Shown here piece after piece: positions 22,525 to 32,505 of a stretch of DNA of 64,000 nt (the stretch's first letter is position 1; every line of letters starts with the position of its first letter). The notes under the pieces are model-generated. The model worked only from the letters and a program-made list of their open reading frames with translations, had not been told where the DNA came from and did no database searches. Made by a program: the position numbers and the translations under genes. The DNA comes from Myxocyprinus asiaticus (taxonomy: Eukaryota; Chordata; Actinopteri; Cypriniformes; Catostomidae): positions 26,070,656 through 26,134,655 of the forward strand of contig NC_059348.1 of NCBI RefSeq assembly GCF_019703515.2, written 5' to 3'.

Positions 22525-22725
22525 CACAAGTGTTGGTTTTTGATCAGAGTAGGTCTGAATGATGTTGGCCATTTTATAGGTGAGAGAAAGATCAAACTTA
22601 AATTAATTCTGATTATTTCCACAGGGGAACCCAAGCACTACTTCCTTCAGTTTCACTGGCCCGTGACTCTCATCCATCTCCAGACAAGTGGCAGGCCCTA
22701 ATTCATCCGAGAGCCATTCAGATAT
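22525..22725 (-). pseudogene. hfm1: hfm1 exon ending at the L1 insertion
   Basis: From about 22725 the frame reads ISEWLSDELGPATCLEMDES and KLKEVVLGFPCGNNQN. A TAA follows at 22603-22605, then FKFDLSLTYKMANIIQTYSD and QKPTLV. The exon end (TTGTG, with donor GTATGT preserved on the far side of the L1 at about 18254) lies inside the L1 target duplication. Confidence 0.88.
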
Positions 22726-22826
22726 CTTCACAATGGCACATAACAGCACAGGAATAATCAAAATTAACCTGAACACACATAAAAAGTTTGATCTGTTTAA
22801 TTCAGGTATGTCCTGAAAATGCTTAC

Positions 22827-22982
22827 ATCTTGGATGTTTGGGATGGAAGCTGAGACAGCCACAAATCTCATGGAACCTTTTGATTCAGGATTTACAGCCA
22901 GGCAATACGATTACATGGTTTTCATTCTGCTGACCACAACCTCAAGAGTAGCTCCATGGGTTTTGTCTTTCACCACATGTAC
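22827..22982 (-). pseudogene. hfm1: hfm1 exon, second half of DEVH to motif III
   Basis: Acceptor CATAAG, donor AGAT|GTAAGC. Reads VHVVKDKTHGATLEVVVSRM then KTM, a TAA at 22911-22913, and SYCLAVNPESKGSMRFVAVS with ASIPNIQD. Motif III is SAS where the family has SAT. The stop replaces what is probably a glutamine codon. Confidence 0.85.
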
Positions 22983-23086
22983 CTTATGCTCATTTAATGT
23001 TTTTCATTTACACAACACTGCCATCTGTTTGAAAAGAATGTTTTGAACATTGTATTAAAGACTGGGAGAGAGTCAACAAAAGAGAC

Positions 23087-23164
23087 CTCATCGATGAGGA
23101 AAAGGTGAACAGATGGCAACAAACAATTATCCCTCCACCTCCTGGTCATGCTGTCCTATTTTTC
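23087..23164 (-). pseudogene. hfm1: hfm1 exon with first half of DEVH box
   Basis: The acceptor CTTCAAAG precedes codons reading EK, a TAG at 23156-23158, then DSMTRRWRDNCLLPSVHLFL and IDE, with donor GAG|GTCTCT. The family reads EKWDS, so the stop replaces a tryptophan. The DE at the end joins VH in the next exon to give DEVH. Confidence 0.85.
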
Positions 23165-23249
23165 CTTTGAAGGGGGAAAAATATTTCAGGTGTGTTGGAA
23201 AGGGTGTTTCATCCAAATCTTATTATCAACTCATTACAATATTATTTAC

Positions 23250-23400
23250 TGGAGTTATGAAAATGAGATGAGCATCCTGGATTTAAAAAATGTCATCAAT
23301 CTCTGTGTCTCCTGTCAACTCCTTGCAGTTAAGTCCGAGAGGTCCAAATTTTGTTTCCAGTTCTCATATCGTTGACTGCTAAGAGCCTTAATTGGTGCCA
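23250..23400 (-). pseudogene. hfm1: hfm1 motif Ia exon
   Basis: Acceptor TTTGTTTCAG, donor CCA|GTAAAT. Reads VAPIKALSSQRYENWKQ; a one-base loss near 23350 then shifts to FGPLGLNCKELTGDTEIDDI, and a TAA follows at 23283-23285 before IQDAHLIFITP. All segments match HFM1 in order. Confidence 0.88.
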
Positions 23401-23524
23401 CTGAAACAAAAAGTCAAATTGTACCTGCAATACTAGGTTATTAGGTATTAAATAAAAGGAGAAAACTTGCTTTATCATAATCTCACTACCTACTTTATAA
23501 TACTAAATATGAATTTGTAACACT

Positions 23525-23655
23525 GTATACATCTCTGACATTGTGCCAGGGCTCCGAAGCCTCAATCAGAAGTCGAATAATGGCCAACTCAAAGAGCTCA
23601 GTCTTCCAAGAGCCCGTGGGGGCACTAACAACAAAGTTTTACTGTGTACAGAACC
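23525..23655 (-). pseudogene. hfm1: hfm1 Walker A exon (APTGSWKT)
   Basis: Reads NFVVSAPTGSWKTELFELAI with IRLLIEASEPWHNV after it. The family motif I is APTGSGKT; here the last glycine codon is TGG (23606-23608), which should abolish nucleotide binding. No standard donor GT is seen directly after the coding match. Confidence 0.85.
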
Positions 23656-23757
23656 TGAAAAGGAGCGAAAATTTGCCACAAACTACTGTATGTGTATTAT
23701 AACTAACTATTTTTAATTATATAGACATAAATAGCACAAACTTACATCATCCATGCT

Positions 23758-24594
23758 CAGGGTTGGGGAATAACAAAATACATGTAACAGGATTACGTAT
23801 TTAAAATACAAAATATAAGTAACTGTATTCCAGTTACAATTTAAATCATTGGTAATTAGAATACAGTTACATTCAAAAAGTATTTTGATTACTGATGAGA
23901 TTACTTTGCATTTTATTGTCATTTGTTTCAATTAATATTTAGTCCTTTCAGATGGAAAACATTTATACATATATATGATGTGATCCAAAGTGCATTTGAA
24001 CAGCTGTGAAACACTTTCTTATGATGTGTTACATTCATACGAGCAGACAGAGAAGTAAGTTTGAAGTAAGTTTGGAGCAGAAGAAATAGAAATAAACCTT
24101 GTGTAAATTGTCTGCTTTACACTAAGCTAAAATGCTATTTCTTGCCATTTTACATGCACGTCACCAGGCACGATCATATATTTTATCAAGAAAATTCACG
24201 TTAGATCATAATTTTTCTAGTAAGACCTTTGATATTAGGGCAAAAATCTTATTCTTGATAATAATTTTCATATTGTTTTCCTGTAAAAATATCGAAAAAT
24301 TCTTAAAACAAGATCAATTTGATTGATCTTGTTTTAGAAGCAACACTGCATAAGACATTTAGGTTTTTCAGAGAATGTATTTTTAACATGTGTATTTTGT
24401 CTTACTGTACTGGCAGAGTTTTTATAGTCAAAACAAGTGAAAAAATCTACCAGTGCTGAAGAAGTAATCCAAAGTATTTAGAATACGTTACTGACCTTGA
24501 GTAATCTAACAGAATACATTACAAATTACATTTTACAGCATGTATTCTGTAATCTGTAGTGGAATACATTTCAAAAGTAACCCTCCCAACCCTG
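23758..24594. mobile_element. hAT-type MITE, CAGGGTTGGG ends
   Basis: Starts CAGGGTTGGGGAATA and ends CTCCCAACCCTG as an inverted repeat; both subterminal zones are full of GTAACTGTATTC/GAATACATT words in opposite orientation. Noncoding, 837 bp. The flanks share only ATGCT, so the target duplication is unclear. It lies between hfm1 exons. Confidence 0.75.
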
Positions 24595-25080
24595 TATGCT
24601 TGGGATTGTACATAGTTAAAGTAGGGGAATTCTTTCAACACACTTCTGAATTTAGCAGCTAAGCATATATCAAGGAAAACATTGAACAATTAATGCATTA
24701 CTAGACATCATACACAGTCCAAGGTATAAATGTGCATAGAAGGATACATAAAAAATTATATCAGTTACAGTTACTTCTTAGGTGAGCTAAATTCAAGAGG
24801 ATACAAATTTCAGAGACTAGACGGAGTGTTCCTTTTCCAGATGTCCCTTGAAAAACCATATCAATATTAATGAAGATGGCCTATAGCCTTTATAATTTTT
24901 TTATAGATTTTATGCATACCCTCAAAGACTTCATCTTTCACTCTATTAAACTGCACGAAGATTCAACTTTACGACAGAAATGACAATAGCTTATGAATAC
25001 AGCAAATTCTCATCTACGTTGTACAATAGAATGGTATCAGAAATTCAAACTGCTCTAAATTAGCCAAACTTAATGGCAAG
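24595..25080. other. hfm1 intron remnant, possible small exon
   Basis: Mostly unrecognised AT-rich sequence. On the minus strand near 24860-24800 a short frame reads KGTLRLVSEI, resembling the HFM1 residues just before the helicase core; this is too short to be sure. Confidence 0.35.
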
Positions 25081-25380
25081 TTAACTATTAGTGCAGTAGT
25101 ATTTTACATTACCTTCAAATTCAATAGGCTTGGGAGTAAGATGGAGATTATGGGCTGTTTTTGCAGGAAATTCACATTTTTGTTCTGCAGAATGGTATTG
25201 CTCAGCTTGACCCAACCCTATAAAGGGACTACAGGTAGCAACAGCATGTGTTGTCTGCAGACCCCTGGTTGTCATAGCAACCTGACCAAGGAAAAGTTCG
25301 TCATTTGTTGACGGTATCATTGGATTTGAGAGACTGTCTTCACCATTGCCTAAATTCTTTCTTATTAGAGTTGTGAACAA
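25081..25380 (-). pseudogene. hfm1: Possible hfm1 N-terminal exon
   Basis: An open frame of 99 codons, low-complexity and polar (TTLIRKNLGNGEDSLSNPMI and TPKPIEFEGN). It lies in the place expected for the poorly conserved HFM1 N-terminal region, upstream of the helicase exons. No domain is recognised; assignment is by position only. Confidence 0.4.
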
Positions 25381-25544
25381 CCTAAAGCAAGATTTAAAAC
25401 ATTAAGAATTTAGTCTATTCACACACTTATTGTTATGTTGTCAATATCCATTTCAAACACAAAGAACTGTTTGTTACATCTGAAATTTTTGTTAACTCAA
25501 TCAATGAAAACAAAGAGTAACGAGTCTTGCAGGCAGGAGCACTG

Positions 25545-25795
25545 GCAGGAGGTAAAGGTCTTGTTTCCAAAGGCAATCCATATCCTGTATTGCACCCATT
25601 GAGACTGTGCTACTCCTGACAGCCTGGTCTGTTTCTCCAAAGGCTTCATAGGACCACAGAAAAGATCCCACTAGCTCCTGTGATCTGACAGTCTGCCCTT
25701 GGACACTTACAGAGGGGTTGTGAATGGGTTTTTGTGGTGGAGGTAGAAATGTCTTTGATCGCTGAGAGTAACCTTTATGAATGAAGAGGATGATT
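25545..25795 (-). pseudogene. hfm1: Possible hfm1 N-terminal exon 2
   Basis: One minus-strand frame of about 80 codons is free of stops and reads YSQRSKTFLPPPQKPIHNPS and further SFLWSYEAFGETDQAVRSS. It is polar and unstructured, as the HFM1 N-terminus is in other animals. Position is the only support. Confidence 0.35.
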
Positions 25796-25812
25796 TATGA
25801 TTTTTATAGTCA

Positions 25813-26080
25813 TTAAAGGAATATTCCGGGTTCAATACAAGTTAAGCTAAATCAACAAAATGTGGCATAATGTTGAGTACCACAAAATTTATTTCAACTT
25901 GTCCCTCCTTTTCTTTAAAAAAAGCACAAACCTGGGTTCCAATAAGGCACTTACAATAGAAGTCAATGGGTCCAATCCATAAATGTTAAAAATACTCACT
26001 GTTTCAAAAGCATTGCCACAAGACTTAAACTACAAGCTATTTTATTTGATTTTATTGTGATAAAATCACTTTTCACATGG
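25813..26080. repeat. One arm of a cyprinid fold-back repeat
   Basis: Begins TTAAAGGAATATTCCGGGTT and runs through CATAATGTTGAGTACCACAA to the AGTCAATGGGTCCAATCC region. I recognise this as one arm of a palindromic repeat common in cyprinids; the mirror arm is absent here. Confidence 0.55.
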
Positions 26081-26139
26081 ATCTCTGGAATTCTCTATTG
26101 AAATTGGTCAGTGGTGGTACCATCTGGTCAGTGGTGGTA

Positions 26140-28300
26140 TGTACTTCTTTAGTATTTTCTCTAGATGCCTAACAAAGTACCTCCTGAAACCATTACATCA
26201 ACATCTCTGTGCAGAGGGGCAGGATTGCGCAGGTGCCTGGATGACTGGAGCACACAGGAGTAGTAATCCAGCTGATCTGGGAAGCATGTGAAGAGAATGG
26301 TGATCTACAGCTATTCTGTGGCTTGACCAGACCAATGCGTAAGATCCTTACCACACAAGCTGGTGGAGACAGCCCTAAGGAGACAACACATTCCAGATGA
26401 GATCCAGGACCTCATTCTGGATTATTACTAAATGCACATTGTCAGTCATCCTTTTTGCCCTGGAAATGATCGTGCTTGCCAAATCTGCAGAGGTGGAATG
26501 CAGGGGCCCATTGTCCAGCTCTGGTGTGTGCCAGCCACCCATTCAAACATTTATGGATGACTTGACAATCACAACTACGTCAGTGCCAGGAAGCAGATGG
26601 ATCCTCCAGGGCTTGGACAGCCTTACTGGTAGGGCTCGAATGACTTTTAAACCTGAGAAGTCCAGGTTCTTGGTGATCAAGATAGGGAAGGTTGTGGACA
26701 AGTTCCGCTTTACTGTGGGAGGAGGCCAAATCCCAAAACTCTCAGAGAAGCCTGTCAAGAGCCTCGGTAAGACCTTCAGCCCTGCTTTCAGAGATACAGC
26801 ATCCATCAAACACGTGGGTGAGGGGCTGCAGTTCTGGCTGACATCAGTAGACAAGTCAGTGCTGCCAGGGAAGTTCAAGGCTTGGATATACCAGCATGGC
26901 ATTTCCCCATGGATCCTGTGGCCTCTTCTGGTGTACGATGTCCCACTGTGAGTCATGGAGGACCTTGAGAGGAAAATCAGATGGCATCTGCGCAGGTAGC
27001 TGGGTCTTCTCAGGATTCTGACCAGCATCGCACTATATGGGAAGAACAACCAGCTGAAACTTCCTTTTAGCAGCCCGAGTGAGGAGTTTATAGTCACTCG
27101 TTCCAGGGAAGTGCTCCAGTACAGAGAGTCCAGTGACCCCAAGGTCTCACAGGCAGGTATTGAGGTGAGGACGGGATGGAAGTGGAGAGCCCTGACTGCA
27201 GTTGAGTAAGCGGAATCCTGACTGCCACACAGCATTCTGGTGGGCACAGTGCCCATGGACAAGCAGGCTTGGGTAGCTTCCAGATGACTCATTACAAAAG
27301 GGCCACAGTCAGGGAAAGACACTGGATGGTCCAACAGGAGCTAAGGGCAGGAGTGGAAGAGATGTGTGCCATTAAGTTTGTGGGCATGTGACAGCAGGGT
27401 GCATGGACTAAGTGGAACCAGGTAGACTCTCATGACATCTTTTAGGGAGAGGCTGAGCCCCATCGCCTGATGTTCCTAATTCAGTCTGTGTATGATGTCC
27501 TCCCAAGTCCAGCTCACCTTTTCTGCTGGGGAAAATCTGAAACACCAGCCTACCCCCTGTGCTAGAGAAAAGGATCCTTGGAGCACATCCTCAGCTGCTG
27601 TGTAAAGTCCTTGGGAGAGGGGCATTACCACTGGTGCCATGACCAGGTGCTGAGAACAGTAACTGACACCATCTGCAGAGCAATTAGCCGAGAACAAGCA
27701 ATCCCCTCCGGCTGTAACAGCCATGGATTTTGTAAGGGCAGGAGAGAAACTTCAGAAACACCATTGCACTGAGACAGGCACCCTGGGAACTGCGAGAGAC
27801 TGGCAGCGGAAAACTGAAATTCCCAGTAAACATCTGCACAACCGCTTAGGCCAGACCTAATTCTGCTGTCATAGGCATCCAGGTAGGTGATCGTGCTTGA
27901 GCTGACTGTTCCCTGGGAAAGCCGCATGGAGGAGGTGCATGAAAGAAAGAGAGCCAAGTATCAAGGCTTAGTTGAGGAGTACCACAGTAAGGGGTGGCGG
28001 GCGCAGTGTTTACCCATAGAGATAAGCTGCAGAGGGTTTGCTGGGCAGTCTCTCTCTGTAAGGCCTTCAGTCAATTGGGCATATCAGGCACCCACAAGAG
28101 AAGTGCCATCAAAAACATCACGGAAGCTGCTGAGAAGGCTTTGCGGTGGCTGTTGATCAAGCAGAGTGACCCGTGGCAGAGCGCTGCTCAGACACAAGTT
28201 GGGGCTTGATCAACCCTGTCTGGGTCGCCCGGGCAAGGGTGTATGATGTTCAAAAGACCCAAAACACCCTATGACACCGCCCTATGATGTATCTGAGTGC
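26140..28300 (+). mobile_element. Decayed RLE-type non-LTR retrotransposon (R2/R4/Utopia-like)
   Basis: Broken plus-strand frames. Near 26290-26420 lies a motif A-like part followed by HKLVETALRRQHIPDEI. At 26397-26951 the RT catalytic FMDDL sits in PPIQTFMDDLTITTTSVPGS with SEKPVKSLGKTF after it. At 27840-28210 there is a C-terminal part with RPDLILLS ... VIVLELTVPWESRMEEVHER, which fits a PD-(D/E)xK restriction-like endonuclease rather than an AP endonuclease. The tail reads AIKNITEAAEKALRWLLIKQ. It is full of stops. The clade within the RLE group is not resolved here. Confidence 0.7.
26397..26951 (+). pseudogene. RT palm/thumb fragment of the RLE-type LINE
   Basis: The longest open piece (184 codons) contains KSAEVECRGPL, the FMDDL active site and TFKPEKSRFLVIKIGKV. 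It starts inside the RT domain and has no proper start codon context. Confidence 0.7.
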
Positions 28301-28473
28301 ATCATAAGATTTATCTTTTACTACAAATTTTTTTTGACATCTAGTTGTATCAATGTGCTTTTTTGAGTTGGCACAACTAAACTGACCAGTCAACTAAGCA
28401 TATTAATTTGTGATTCTATCAACTTGTACTTTAGTTGATTTAACAAGTGTATTTGTCATCTCAAATCACTTAA

Positions 28474-29462
28474 AGGTGTTGTAAGCGATTTTAGCCGTTG
28501 TAGAATTTCCACAAACTGAGCTGTTGGATTAGCCACGCCCCCTCTTTCAAAAACCCCACACTCAAAAATACCAAATGAGCTTTATTGAGACCCACACTGA
28601 GCAGAAACGATTGTCAAAAACAACAGCAGCAATATAGTGCCCTCAGCTGACAACTGTTATGAGCAACATGGCATACAAATGGCATTAAGCCTCAATAATT
28701 TGCTGCAACTATGAAACTATGAGAATGTGCAAAATGATTGACAGGCAGAAAGCACAAGAGACCGTGGCACGTGGACACATTTTTGTTAGCTGTTTATGGA
28801 GTCTAGAGCTGTCACAGTGACTGGTGAGATATCTCGTGACACTTATTTCATTAATATATTTCAGTGAGTACGTAATAGGGACCAAGGCAGTCACAAGGAG
28901 AATCACACCAGAAAAGGAATGGTGTTCCATCAGAGGTGAAAATGTTTTAATATAAATACAAATAATAATAAAAACAGTCTTAAAGCTACACCTGTTTTTG
29001 GTACTAAGAGGATTACCTACAGTACTCCCCTCCCTAAACAATAGAGGCTGGAATATATCGTGCACAAGCAGTGCTAGCAACCTTGTCCATGTGCTCCAAA
29101 CACTCATTGTCCATCTTGTTTTCTCTCTAGTGGTGGCTGATTTAAATGGGAACATTTTCTCTCCTTTTCCAATTGGAACATACCATTATTTAGATAATAT
29201 TAACCCTCACCTCCCCATTCTTAAATACATGAATAAATACATAAGAATAAGTTAAAATGAGAGTTAAAACAAAACCAATAAATAGGATAGATACAAAATT
29301 TGCACAACAAAACCCCAATAAATACTGAAAAGTTGAGTAAGATAATAAATAAGTCCATGGAACACATTCAAATCCCGTGATGAGGCCGATTCACAGGCTC
29401 TCCATCACAGAGTAGGACAATATGTTGCATACCTTTCCCTGAAAAAATCGCTTATAGCACCT
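28474..29462. mobile_element. TTAA-flanked MITE, about 1 kb
   Basis: The left end AGGTGTTGTAAGCGATTTT and the right end AAAAATCGCTTATAGCACCT are inverted, each next to TTAA (28470-28473 and 29463-29466). Noncoding. It resembles a piggyBac-type derivative by target choice. Confidence 0.7.
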
Positions 29463-29466
29463 TTAA

Positions 29467-29544
29467 CAAAGTTGTCTGAAAGACTCGCCAGCTCCGTGGA
29501 TGCATTGCAGCATGAATAAATAATGAGGTTAGTGTTGTAGGAGT

Positions 29545-29575
<31 letters not shown>

Positions 29576-32497
29576 TTGCTATTTGCAGACTTCATTTGTT
29601 CTGTTGTTGTTGTTTTTGTCATCACTGTTGTTTAATAGTTGTGTGGTGTTGTTAAGAGCTCATCTTTTACTTCTTTTAATGTTTGTTGAGTGTCACCATT
29701 ACTGAGGTTTGTGTGTCAAGTATTGATATTAACATGCCTTATTATTGACGTACTAGATGTATCCTGTGTCTTTAGAGAAAAGGCAATCCTGCAATGCAAA
29801 ACTTGCATGATACATGATAATTAAACTTACGTTAATTGAGCAGTACTTTCACAGCGACAGGATTTAAAGCTGAAATATGTACTTTTTTTAAGTGTTTAAA
29901 TACTTTTTTCTATCCCAGCTTAATATGCAGAGACAATTGCAAGTCATTCAGAGGTTCCGTTTCTTTAAAAAAAAACTGTAAAAGCTTTGTCTCTGTGGCA
30001 CTATAAATTTCCTGTGTTTGTTTAGAGCGACCCATTTAGACCAGCCCCAACAATGTAACTCAACCAATGGTGTGAGTTGGGGGCAGGACTATTGACGGTT
30101 TAAACAACAGCAGATGAAGGGCGTTTTCGGAAAGCTGTTCAGAAAACATTGTTTATTTTTGCATTTCTGTTCGGTGGAGCTAGTGTTGCAGAAATTGACC
30201 CTACACTAAGCTCTGCCCCCCATGGTTAACATTGCTCGCTCTGACAAGCTCTGTAGAACTCTCCAGTGGAATGAATGGGAGATTGCCGTGACGCCTAAAT
30301 ATTCTCATAAACGGAATGGATAATATTTTTACGTGGGCTGGTATGAAGAGTGACATTGTAATGCATATTTATCTGATTGTTTTTTTTTTTTTTTTTGTAA
30401 AATAAATAGTTAAATTACACAATAATTTGATTTAAAAACGGTGGAGACTGTGAATCAGAATCAAAGCAAACGAATATTACAGTCAATTGACAAGAGAAAA
30501 AATAGCGATTTAATAGCGATTACACATCTAATAACATTAAGCCCCGTTACACCGCGGGTGGCATGTCGCTAGACTTTGCGATCTGTGTCGCTGGTGGGCG
30601 TTCCTATTACTGCCGCTGCTCTAACGTTATTGGTGGACTGCCCAACTGACCATAGTAGCCTTTGAGATGCTGTTTACAGATGATACTGCAGAAAAAATCA
30701 GCAGCAGTGCTTAATGCATCATATCATTATACAAGACGAATGTTCTATCAATATATAAATCAAACTCACTCAGAATGCCGACATGGTTTTCCACGCATCA
30801 TTTTATTAGGCCACATAACTATGCATGACTATAACCCGTTCACACCGCCCAGCAGCATTGCTCGAGACAGCGACACCATCCCATTATTTTTCAATGAGAG
30901 CACAGCGACTTCCAGCGACACGAGTTGTCGCGACCGCTGACGACAGAGATCGCTGTGGGGAGAGACAAGACAAGTTGAGAAAATGTCAACTTTATGCAAA
31001 TGACGAGCTTCATTCGTGAGCGACTACCATTGAAAGTGAAGACAGAGGAACTTATGAAACACTTACACTATGGACAATATCAGGGCCTGAAATTCATTTC
31101 TGAAGGGGGATTGCCTCCCTTAGATGCCTGAAATTGTTGTGGATTTTTTCCTCTTTGTAGTCATGACACAAAGATATTTAATGTTGTATAATTATTAATA
31201 TTATTATTATTACTACACTATTTCACCTAACTGTTTCTATCAGTTATCTCATATGGACCTGTTTTTCTTAATTATACCTTTTATTTTGATCAGCTCTTAT
31301 GCATTATGATGCTTCTTTTGTCACATGTTTCCCAGCAAAGCGCAATGTAATCTATGCTGTAATGTGATGACTTCAATTTATTGCTGTTCTTTGCAGATAC
31401 TTTATGATACATTTCATTTATTTTTCCATGTTATTAATGTTGTATTCTTATTTTAAATGCATTAATTTGATATAATACATAACAATATAACTTCTTTATA
31501 ACATAACTATTAGCCTCACCTCCAAGCTGTTAATGATGATGTTTCTTTTCAACCTCTAAAAACTAAATTGTGCCCAAGACAGGAAATGACCAAAGCGGCA
31601 GTTGCGAGCGGGGTGGCCAATGGGGTGACCAGGCTTCGGTCCACGGTGGCCACAGCCACCCCTGGCCACCCCCTAGCTCCACCACTGGCTAAGAGAGTGA
31701 CAGTAAATTTGGCATCTTCTCCGTCTTAATCCACTCTATTTTTTAATTCTTCTGGAAAGTCATTGATATATTGGATTTTTTCATTTGGTCTTGGAGCCTG
31801 CAAACGTTTACTTTCTGGTCCTGTTCTTAATGGCAACACTGGAACAAACAAGTAATCTGTAAAGGAAGACGAATGACTTAAAGCTGCTATAGCGAGCAGC
31901 CCCCTCTGTTGGTCACAATAAACAGCACATGATTAACCTTGTTGCCGGAAGGCTTCCATAGGGGCTTTCTTGCCATGTATTTTCACTTAGCGGACTGTTT
32001 TGAACGCGCAGTAAAAACGGGGACATTTCCAGGGACAGCTCCAGTCGGGGACAGACCGTCAAATACCGGAACTGTCCCCGGAAAAAGGGGACGTCTGGTC
32101 ACCCCAACAGTGTAAAGCCCTACTCACACTTTATGAATCACTGGCCAGTCATAAAATAGGTTACCAGCGAAGATGCGCCTTCTTCTGTCATCTTGTGGGT
32201 GTCACTGACATCCAAGAGCACAAAGAACTATTGTAATATAGATTCTTGAGATATGAAACGTCTATATGAGGCAACACGATACATCGAAGACGTTTAGTGT
32301 GAACCCTCTTCTTTTATCCAGAGGTATTCACTGTTAGCTATGTGGCTAATATTTCTGAGTTAAAATAATAAGCAGTAAAGCAAGTGCCGGAGTATAAAAT
32401 AAACTATTAAATGTCTAAACTCAATCCATATATGTGAATTTATGGATTTGAGGTAATAAAATACACAGTATTTTGTGAGAAATACTTATTTAATAGC
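29467..32497. other. Intergenic repeat-rich tract, no gene seen
   Basis: Contains an (ATTT)n run at about 29546-29573, a repeat-like block at about 29865-30300 (CTGAAATATGTAC ... GAGTTGGGGGCAGGAC), a T-run near 30380, and MITE ends near 31600-31690 (CCACCCCCTAGCTCCACCAC). A further repeat end lies at 31985-32105 (GGGGACGTCTGGTCACCCC). Small frames at 30662-31019 lack any recognisable domain. Confidence 0.5.
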
Positions 32498-32505
32498 ACT
32501 CCCTT

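Larger units (their letters stand above)
6506..25795 (-). pseudogene. hfm1: Decayed hfm1 (MER3-type meiotic helicase), transposon-riddled
   Basis: In animals HFM1/MER3 is a nuclear Ski2-like 3'-5' DNA helicase that promotes meiotic crossovers. Exon-sized blocks of this protein run in order on the minus strand: Walker A (about 23610), motif Ia, DEVH (split by an intron at 23087/22982), motif III (SAS for SAT), a block ending PTLV, motif V (STLAMGVNLP), motif VI, winged-helix and Sec63-like parts, and the WDDFDD tail. Damage is extensive: in-frame stops at 23283-23285, 23156-23158, 22911-22913, 22603-22605 and 12427-12429; frameshifts near 23350, 10875 and 10390; a Walker A glycine changed to W; QMIGRAGR reduced to QMIGKA followed by nonsense. 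The exon(s) between helicase motifs IV and V were not found. An L1, a CACTG MITE and a SINE fragment sit in exons; Gmr1-like and other elements sit between. The 5' limit is uncertain. The identity comes from remembered homologue motifs, but the ordered matches are strong. Confidence 0.93.

Noticed and set aside
6506..25795. hfm1 as a functional gene with odd splicing
   Set aside because: Stops fall within helicase motifs that are contiguous in the family, and Walker A and motif VI are both damaged, so alternative splicing cannot rescue it.
26543..27334. Minus-strand frame of 263 codons
   Set aside because: It is the antisense shadow of the RLE-type LINE, whose plus strand has recognisable RT motifs.
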